A stretch of 64,000 nucleotides of DNA from Mauremys mutica (lineage: Eukaryota > Chordata > Testudines > Geoemydidae), in contig NC_059082.1 of the NCBI RefSeq assembly GCF_020497125.1, positions 18,217,965-18,281,964 on the forward strand, read 5' to 3'. Position numbers and translations under genes: made by a program. The notes beneath the pieces were generated by a model. The model searched no databases, had not been told where the DNA came from, and worked only from the letters and a program-made list of their open reading frames with translations. Position 1 is the first letter of the stretch. The number at the start of each line of letters is the position of its first letter. Positions 56,622 through 64,000 of the stretch are shown in pieces.

Positions 56622-59600
56622 CACACACCACTACCTTGGAAAAACAATTCAAAATGAGATCATACAGTTACTGGTAGCAAAAGTCAAACAGAAGATTGTG
56701 GCAGCTCCAAAGTCAGCAATCTATTACTCTGTTATTCAGGACCGCACACCTGACATCAGCCATACGGAACAAATGACTTTAATGGTGAGTTTTGTAACAA
56801 CAACAGAACCTAGTGAAAATGTCCCTGCAATGGTGACTGTGAGAGAGCATTTTCTAGAATGTATTGACATTGATGATACTACAGGAGCTGGTATGACAAA
56901 TGTGCTTCTTAAAAAGCTGGAAGATACGGGAATTGCGATAGCTGACATGAGACGTCAGGGCTATGATAATGGTGCCAACATGAGAAGAAAGAACAGAGGG
57001 GTGCAAACACAGATCTGAGAGTTAAACCCTCGAGCTTTTTTTGTCCCATGCAGTTCTCATTCATTGAACTGGTGGTCAATGATGCAGCATCAGCTTCTAG
57101 TGAGGCTGCTGAATTTTTTAATGTAATTCAAAGCATCTATGTATTTTTCTCTGCATCAACTCATCGATGGCAAATTTTGAAGGAACATCTGGGAACATCC
57201 TCTCTGACACTGAAAACACTGAGTTCCACATGATGCGAAAGTTGAGTGGAGGCAATAAAGCCTATCAAACACCAAATTGGGAAGATAGATGATGCCATAG
57301 TTGCCATTATGGAGGATAATGCTCTGACAGGGACTGTTCGTGGGCCAACAGTGACAGAGAGAAATGGAAATAATCAGTTGTAAGCAAGAGACTCCAAGGT
57401 GTTGACCTTGATATATTTGGAGCAATGGAACAACTAGACAAAGCAAAGTCATACCTACAGTCTTACCGGTCAGATGAGAGATTTCAAAATGTTCTGAAAA
57501 GTGCACAGAAGTTGGCAGAGGAACTTCACACTGAAGCTATTTTCCCACCCATTCAAGAATACAAGAGTCACCGAAGAAGACATTTTCATTACGAGGCACA
57601 GGATAATCCCATAAGAGACCCCAAACAACAGTTCAAAGTTGAATTCTTTAACCAGGTGCTAGATTGTGCTACACAGTCAGTTGAAGAATGTTTCATGCAG
57701 CTCAAGGAACACAGCAATATATTTGGGATGTTGTATGATATTCCAAAACTCCTCACTATACCTGAAGAAGACCTACACCAGCAATGCAGGGCATTAGAGA
57801 CACTGTTGACACATGATGACATGCACACTATTGATGCGAGTGATTTAGGTGATGAACTGAAAGCCCTTTCAAGATACATTTCAGCAGGATCAACTCCAAA
57901 GACTGTTCTGGAATATATGTGCACAAATAAGATGACCACCCTCTTTCCAAATGCTTTTGTTGCTCTGTGCATACTTCTAACACTTCCTGTAACAGTTGCC
58001 AGTGGAGAATGCAGCGTCTCCAAGCTGAAGTTAATAAAAACACATCTACGCTCCACAATGACACAGGAGAGTCTGGTCGGCCTTGCAACCATCTCAATAG
58101 ATCATGAGCTGGCCCAGACTGTGGACCTTCAGGAAGCAATTCAAATCTTTGCAACCAAGAAGGCACGGAAAGCACCACTTTGATTATTCAAACAGATAAA
58201 AATGCCAGTGTTTACTATGCAGACAAGAAAAGTTATATTTGCTGTTCAGGCGTTTGAAAGTTAAGTGTTACTTAAAATTTTTGAACAAGGCATTTTAAGT
58301 TGTTAGTTCTCCTTTATTGGGGTAGATAGCAGAGCAGTACCATGAGAGGAGTAGAACAAGAAGAGTCTGTGTCTGGTTTTAAAAATGTTATCACCACTAT
58401 CTGGATCTTTCCTGTGCCAGCCTGCGCTGCGGACACAAACAAATCTCAGCCATTCCTGTCTGTCCTGGGCTGCTCTTTGAATGTCCTCTAAGTTAAGCCC
58501 ATACATTTTCTCTTAATACTGTTCTATAGTGGGATTCTTTTTACATGTGCCTCCAGTTGCCCATTGGCATGGCCCACGGCAGATGCTTTGGCTTCATTCC
58601 TTACACATTTTCCAGATAATTCCATTTTCTTTTCTGGATAACTCTGGAGATAAGACGTTGTTGAACTCACTAATGAATCTCAGAAGTTATTATAAATTCA
58701 TTCCATTTTTCCTGAGGCATTTGCTTTCAAAGGCGTTCAGATGTCTGGCTGTGCCTTTGGTGGATTTCCAGCTATCACATCCATATGATATGATGGAAAT
58801 AACATTTGAGTTGAAGATTTGTAGTTTGATCTTTAAGTTGTATATCTTTGAAGAGCAAATTTTGTATAAGCAGGCGAATGCAGCTGCCACCTTAGCAGTT
58901 CATGACATTATTTCCTTCTGGATCTCCCTGTTGGCTTGCATGTTACTGCCAAGGTATGTGAATTGACCCATCTCATGTATTCCTGGGGTTGCCATTAATT
59001 TATTTTCATAACTGATTATTAACCACATATTTTTTGAAATGCTGGATAGTCTTTCAGCGTTTGCTTGCATGTTGGTTGAACTGACACTTAGAAATGCTAT
59101 GTCATCACAAAAAACTAGCTTGTCTAATACACTGTTGTTAAACCATGCAAAGTTTGTGTTGTATCAGTCTACACTTTTTCTCATAATGAACTCAATGGCA
59201 ATGCCAAACAGAAGAGGTGACAGAATACATCCTTCTGTGACATTATTTTTATAGGCATATCATAACACTTCAAGGTGTGCCAGGGTGAATCACAATGGAG
59301 GCTGTCAGATGCTTTCTTAAAATCTGATGATGAATGGTTTTTGTCATTCTCTCATTGATAACTATTCTTAGAATGAAAATCTAGTTGACGTGATCTTCTG
59401 GGTTGAAATCCACCCTTAGCGTTGCCTCAACTGCTTCCTTTATTCTGCTTTAAATGATACTGCAGAAGACATTCCCTGTCACCAAAAGGAGTGTTACTAT
59501 TCTGATCACTGAAATCTGTTGAATTAATTAAAATGGAATATATTGGGCCAATCACTGTCAAGCATTAAACAATTTTTAAAAAGGTTTGAGGTTGGCATAT

Positions 59601-59874
59601 AGAGACCTCAGCCCGCTTAGGACCATGGGAAACACATCATTAAAAATACTTTCAATCTTTTATTAAAGACACAGAAAAGAAGGAAAAACAGTTAAAGATT
59701 TGAAATGTAAAGTATTAAGAGAGGCTTTCATTTTAATAACATCCCTTGTTTCCTTTCCCTTTAGCTGGACAGAATTTTGAGAAGGAAAAAACACCTTTTT
59801 CACAGTTTTTTAGATGGCATCAAAGAGGGTAATAATGATCCTTTCTAGGGAAAAGAGAAGTTAGTTAAGATGGG

Positions 59875-60478
59875 TGTGATGGGTTACCCCCCACCCCGGG
59901 GGTGGCCCCTGTTGTACTGGGGTCTGCCTGTTCCACAAGTCTGGCCTTCCTTATACTGTCCTGCTGAGCCAGTCTCTCAAACCTCCTCCAGCCCATACAC
60001 AGGTAGGGCCACCGCCAGCTGCAAAAGGACACAGATACTGAAATAAGCTCTGCGTGGGAAGACTCAGCTAAGGTATTGTCCAACTCTAAAGTGCACACCC
60101 CCTCTGGAGTGTAAACCCAAAATTGTATAGTCTTGCACTGCACAGAGAACTATACAGCATAAGCTCATTGAAATTCGCTCCCCGCCCAACGTGGAAGAAG
60201 ATCTGCACAGCTTTTCCCCACCACCCCGCACAGTTTGAATTCCACAAACTGGTTTTAGAGAAAACAAAAACAAGTTTATTAGCTACAAAAGATAGATTTT
60301 AAGTGATTATAAGTGATAGCAAACAGATCAAAGCAGATTGTCCAGCAAATAAAATAAATAAAAATGCAATATAAGCTTAAGATACTACAGAAACTGTTAC
60401 ACATAGTAATTTCTCATTCGAAATGTTGGTTTAGGCAGGTCGCGGAGGTTCTTGAAGGCAAGCTGCTCTTGCTTTGTA
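59875..60478. mobile_element. LTR-like repeat segment
   Basis: It starts tgtgatgggttaccccccac, TG-initiated like the LTR ends elsewhere in the window, and has the same GC-rich-then-AT-rich layout as the 12458 and 54073 blocks. The right end runs directly into antisense CR1 sequence with no visible CA end, so it is truncated or the border is unclear. Confidence 0.4.
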
Positions 60479-60850
60479 GGACTCTTTTTTGATTTTTAGA
60501 TCATTGAAGATCTGGTTAAGCCAGGGTGGTCTCTTGCCATACTTCCTATCTTTCCTACACAGTGGGGTAGTTTGCTCTTGTGCCCTTAATAATGTTTCTT
60601 TGAAAAACTGCCAATTGTCTTCAATTCTTTTTCCCTTTAGACTTGCTATCTATCACTTTTCTTTTATAGGGTTTTGTTTTTCTTAAGTTTGAATCTTCAG
60701 TCTTGCCATACATTATGATCACTTCTGATGTCAGCTCCTCTGACATACTCTGACCTCCTGGAAGCTTCCTTCCAGTCCGTAGTCTGGTTCCTGCTGACTC
60801 CATCTGTAGAACTCCAAGTTACTTTTATGGACATGTTTGTGCAGGAATAG
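60478..60850 (-). mobile_element. CR1 fragment, antisense
   Basis: The - strand reads [10 protein letters not shown], then [17 protein letters not shown], the segment before the RT domain of CR1 (compare YGRRPAWLNSEIL in the 33680-36121 copy). A short internal CR1 piece between LINE endonuclease and RT parts. Confidence 0.75.
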
Positions 60851-61750
60851 TGTTCTACCAATTAGGAGTCTTAACACTGGAACAGTTCTATGTGTCTTTC
60901 GCCATTCTTATTCTGGGAACCAAAGCTGTGTTTGCCCACTGTTTTCTCTACTCCATTTTTGTCACTCCTAACCTTGGTGTTCAAGTCCCCAATTACTAGG
61001 CAAATGTCATGCTTGGCAATATAGCCAATCAGCGTTTGTAGGCAACTGTAGAATTGATCTGTGGTCTCATCATAGTTGTCTGTTGGTGCACAGCATTGTA
61101 TAATTTTCATTTTCATGTATTACATATGGAACCTATACATTGAGTCCCCGCTTATAAGTGATTTTTTAGCTTTGGAAGTAATGATTAATGCTACTCCATC
61201 TGAGTGGTAGCCATCTTGCCTATGAATATATTATGACTTTATTTTCATTTTCATATTACTTTTTATCAGCTCCTGGGCATCAACACTTACATACTCAAAA
61301 GACAACGAGATTATATTTGTCTATATCGTTCATCACTTGCACAGCTTTTGTTGTTGCAGCCATTGTTCTAATGTTTTAAAAACCTACTTTTAGTTTGTTT
61401 TATCTTTAGTAAAGAACTTCTTACAGTCTTTGCTTCCTGATGGCTTTCACCCAGACTCATTATTTCTGCTGACAGAGTCCATTACTATGGCATGCTGCTT
61501 GCCAGGATGTCTACCTTGCTGAGTTTTTTTTATCACTTAACTGTTTTATGAGGATAGATGATTGACCTATTGCTCAACCCTTAACCTGGAGAACCAGTGG
61601 ACTGCTCTTCATCTGCTCCCTGTCCTTTGACCTGTCCATTTTGGGTGGCCCGCTATGAGGAGTTAAAACTCCTGCCAGCATCACTGGAACACACAAGCCT
61701 TCCCACCACATTGAGGTGAGGTTCCCAGGGAAGTGGACTGCTATGTGTGA

Positions 61751-62143
61751 ACAAAATTTGAAATAATTACAACCTCCTTGTCCTGTGTAATCTGACCTCT
61801 CCCCTTCCTGGTTTGTCTACACAGGGGGTTCAATCCAACTTCTGTAGAAATGAACAAAAATCTTTCTTCATTGGGATTAGTGTCAGGCACTGAGTAAGAA
61901 TTACCACAGGTGCCACAAACAAAGGGAATGAAACAAGGTTGTATTGTACCATGGGTTGGCTCCTATAAACCACTGTTTACTGTAGTTGAGCTATGATTTA
62001 CTGTAGCAGAGGGAAGTCGTCTATAGCTCCTGTGCCTCAATCTCTCTGGGAGGTAACAAAACATCTCCTTGCATTTTCAAACTATGGCTCTGTATAATTT
62101 TTCTTGCTTTAGTTTTTTATATCAGTGTGTGTGAGATTAAAGA
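61751..62143. other. Gene-free intergenic DNA
   Basis: No recognised feature. Confidence 0.45.
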
Positions 62144-62151
62144 GAAATAAT

Positions 62152-62606
62152 TAGGGCTGTCAAGCAATTAAAAAAAGTAATCATGATTAATCGCATTGTT
62201 AAAAAATAATAGAATACTATTTATTTAAATATTTTGGGTGTTTTCTACATTTTCAAATATATTGATTTCAATTACAACACAGAATACAAAGCGTACAGTG
62301 CTCACTTTATATTTATTTTTTATTACAAATATTTGCACTGTAAAAAACTAAATAAATAGGAATTTTCAATTCACCTAATACAAGTACTATAGTGCAATCT
62401 CTTTCTCGTGAAAGTGTAACTTACAAATGTAGAATTATGTAAAAAAAATGCATTCAAAAATATAACAATGTAAAACTTTAGCGCCTAAAAGTCCACTCAA
62501 TCCTACTGCTTATTCAGCCAATCTCTCAGACAAACAAGTTTGGTTACAATTTGCAGGGGATAATCTGCCTGCTTCTTGTTTACAATGTCACCTGAAAGTG
62601 AGAACT
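62152..62606. repeat. Left arm of foldback hAT
   Basis: AT-rich arm holding attgatttcaattacaacac, gtgctcactttata, acaagtactatagtgcaatc and cacctgaaagtgaga, all of which recur inverted and in the same order in 63305-63742. Confidence 0.85.
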
Positions 62607-63304
62607 GGTGTTTGCATAGCATTGTTTTAGCCGACGTTGCACAATATTAATGTGCCAGATGCACTAAAGATTCATATGGCCCTTCATGCTTCAACCACCA
62701 TTCTAGAGGACAGTTGTCCATGCTGATGACAGGTTCTGCTTGATAGTGATCCAAAGCAGAGCTGACCATCGCATGTTAATTTTCATCATCTGAGTCAGAT
62801 GCCTTCAGGAGAAGGTTGATTTTCTTTTTTGGTGATTTGGGTTCTGTAGTTTCCACACTGGAGTGTTGCTTTTTTAAGACTTTTGAAAGCATGCTCTACA
62901 CCTTGTCCCTCTCAGATTTTGGAAGGCACTTCAGATTCTTAAATCTTGGGTTGAGTGCTGTAGCTCTATTTTGAAATCTCACATTGGTTCCTTCTTTGCG
63001 TTTTGTCAAATCTGCTGTGAAAGTGTTCTTAAAACGAACATGTGCGGGGTCATCATCTGAGACTGCTATAACATGAAATATATGTCAGAAGGCGGATAAA
63101 ACAGAACAGGAGACATACAATTCTCCGCCAAGGAGTTCAGTCACAAATTTAATTAATGAATTATTTTTTTAACGAGCATCATCAGCATGGAAGCATGTCC
63201 TCTGGAATGGTGGCCGAAGCAGAAAGGGGCATACAAATGTTTAGCATATGTGGCACATAAATACCTTTCAACGCCAGCTACAAAAGTGCCATGAGAACGA
63301 ACGC

Positions 63305-63742
63305 CTGGTCTCACTTTCAGGTGACTTAAATAAGAAGCAGGCAGCATTATCTCCTGTAAATGTAAACAAACTTAGTTGTTTTAGCAATTGGCTGAATAAG
63401 AAGTAGGACTAAGTGGACTTGTAGGCTCTAAAGTTTTACATTGTTATGTTTTTGAGTGCAGTTATATAACAAAAGAAAATCTACATTTTTAAGTTGCACT
63501 TTCACGACTAAGAGATTGCACTACAGTACTTGTATTAGGTGAACTGAAAAATACTATTTATTTTGTTTATCATTTTTACAGTGCAAATAATATAAAGTGA
63601 GCACTATAAAGTCAATTCTGTTGTAATTGAAATCAATATATTTGAAAATGTAGAAAAACATCCAAATATATTTAATACATTTCAATTGGTATTCTATTCT
63701 TTAACAGTGCAATTAATTGCGATTAATTTTTTTGAGTTAATA
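63305..63742. repeat. Right arm of foldback hAT
   Basis: Inverted copy of the left arm: tctcactttcaggtg, gattgcactacagtacttgt, tataaagtgagcac and tgttgtaattgaaatcaata, in mirror order. On the + strand it encodes SLSGDLNKKQAALSP, the counterpart of SLSGDIVNKKQADYP on the - strand of the left arm. Confidence 0.85.
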
Positions 63743-63750
63743 GAAATAAT

Positions 63751-64000
63751 TGCAGTACATTTTTAATAAGCTCTAAATAGTTTTCTTGAGGATATTTCCC
63801 ACTTGCCTACATTGGCTGAATGGCCTCAACTTGTTCCCCAACAGTTTCTGCATGCATGCAGAATTACAGAACACCTACACAGTTTGCTGGCCTTTAAAAC
63901 AGAACATGAAAAATGTGTGCAGCTTCTTACATACCTACTACATTTGTTTATACGTGTATGATCTCTTATCTGCACACAGACACACAGAGGAAAATAAAGA
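63751..64000. other. Window end, unassigned
   Basis: AT-rich; no feature recognised. Confidence 0.5.

Larger units (their letters stand above)
53981..58183 (+). pseudogene. hAT transposase pseudogene (TTF-type zinc finger, ZMYM1-like lineage)
   Basis: Fragments in order are: a basic N-terminus MSERRKCPSGAAFRKRKKAK (53981), then EPSGPSEDVSGEEMPDLP (55200), and a TTF/BED-like zinc finger region (RPWLMYSKTQNAAYCFCCK near 55580). Next comes a DUF4371-type part with QDRTPDISHTEQMTLMVSF near 56740 and RQGYDNGANM near 56960, whose Asp fits the RNase H-like core. A linker follows (VVNDAASASSEAAEFF near 57070), and last the hAT C-terminal dimerisation region (LPVTVASGECSVSKLKLIKT near 57985). Stops at 55398, 55752 and 57016, frameshifts and two inserts (LTR, MITE) destroy it. 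Related transposases gave rise to ZMYM-type host genes. This copy is dead. Confidence 0.85.
51597..58310 (+). mobile_element. Autonomous hAT transposon, decayed, interrupted by four later insertions
   Basis: It starts with cagggctggccttaccatga, a hAT-like terminus. The 5' non-coding region runs to the transposase start at 53981, and the transposase remnant runs to 58183. Four inserts break it: 51635-52510 (MITE), 52764-53741 (CR1), 54073-55155 (solo LTR) and 56018-56621 (MITE). Each has flanking repeats, and hAT sequence continues on the far side of each. Without them the element is about 3.2 kb, a normal hAT size. No right TIR was found before the LINE at about 58310, so the 3' end seems lost. 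Confidence 0.75.
58311..61750 (-). mobile_element. RTE-like LINE remnant, antisense, interrupted
   Basis: The - strand carries, from right to left: a 5' leader-like part near 61650, an endonuclease (IIQCCAPTDNYDETTDQFY, then VIGDLNTKVRSDKNG, near 60900-61100), RT pieces (GCILSPLLFGIAIEF near 59200, LVFCDDIAFLS with a CDD variant of the catalytic box near 59110) and a C-terminal part (KLQIFNSNVISIISYGCDSW near 58780; RAAQDRQEWLRFVC near 58460). The motifs fit RTE-like elements with the C-terminal IAQDR-type signature, but the clade is tentative. Stops and frameshifts abound. An LTR-like segment and a CR1 fragment sit in its middle. Confidence 0.7.
62152..63742 (-). mobile_element. hAT transposon with long foldback arms (ZBED-like transposase remnant)
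   Basis: It begins tagggctgtcaagcaattaa and ends gagttaata, inside a perfect 8-bp TSD, gaaataat, at 62144-62151 and 63743-63750. The - strand encodes the C-terminal hAT region: NLKCLPKSERDKVWSMLSKV near 62890, EWWLKHEGPYESLVHLAH near 62670, and HQFSLSGDIVNKKQADYPL near 62570. A - strand frame at 63153-63347 has FCFGHHSRGHASMLMMLVKK. Stops and frameshifts are present. The right arm (about 63305-63742) is an inverted copy of the left arm (62152-62606), including transposase-coding sequence. Confidence 0.85.

Noticed and set aside
56150..56647. 165-residue - frame with repeated GALGPLK-like phrases
   Set aside because: Produced by the gggccctttaaa array inside the MITE.
1..64000. CRISPR arrays, bacterial operons, rRNA or intact tRNA genes
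   Set aside because: The sequence is vertebrate. The only tRNA-like sequence is the SINE heads. Regular direct-repeat and spacer arrays are absent; the module array at 56.1-56.5 kb alternates in orientation and is part of a MITE.

Overview
The window is vertebrate nuclear DNA, almost certainly from a sauropsid and most likely a turtle. It is AT-rich and intron-dominated. It is crowded with CR1 LINE copies carrying the ATTCTATGATTCTATG-type 3' end, a tRNA-derived SINE of the kind known from cryptodiran turtles, LTR remnants and many hAT-type DNA transposons with 8-bp target-site duplications (TSDs). The species is inferred from repeat content only.

The one cellular gene recognised is HOMER2, on the + strand. 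The window opens inside it. Seven coding exons are visible: 144-275, 8948-9040, 13953-14092, 18312-18468, 21418-21528, 26530-26610 and 36640-36828. They splice in frame through canonical AG/GT borders into 300 codons plus a stop. These match residues 55-354 of the 354-residue long form of the family: most of the EVH1 domain, the linker and the whole coiled coil. The first 54 codons lie upstream of the window. A 3' UTR with two AATAAA signals follows the stop.

The introns hold the mobile DNA. Intron 276-8947 has an L1/Tx1-like LINE remnant, two hAT-type MITEs and long microsatellites. The next intron has a foldback SINE-related element and a CR1 that is split by an LTR-like insert and ends about 30 bp before the 13953 splice acceptor. 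Later introns carry a solo LTR with CCAAT and TATA boxes, a palindromic MITE, antisense CR1s, a 2.1-kb LTR-like block, and an antisense CR1 (27.4-31.0 kb) broken by four datable insertions. The last intron also carries a long sense CR1 (33.7-36.1 kb).

Downstream of HOMER2, 37.5-51.6 kb is gene-free apart from MITEs. From 51.6 to 58.2 kb lies a decayed autonomous hAT element whose transposase reading frame and 5' region are split by a MITE, a CR1, a solo LTR and another MITE. From 58.3 to 61.8 kb lies an antisense RTE-like LINE, itself interrupted. At 62.15-63.74 kb lies a second hAT, with long inverted arms that both carry the end of its transposase. No cellular gene other than HOMER2 and no novel cellular system was found. 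The notable content is the nested, TSD-resolved transposon stratigraphy and several foldback structures.
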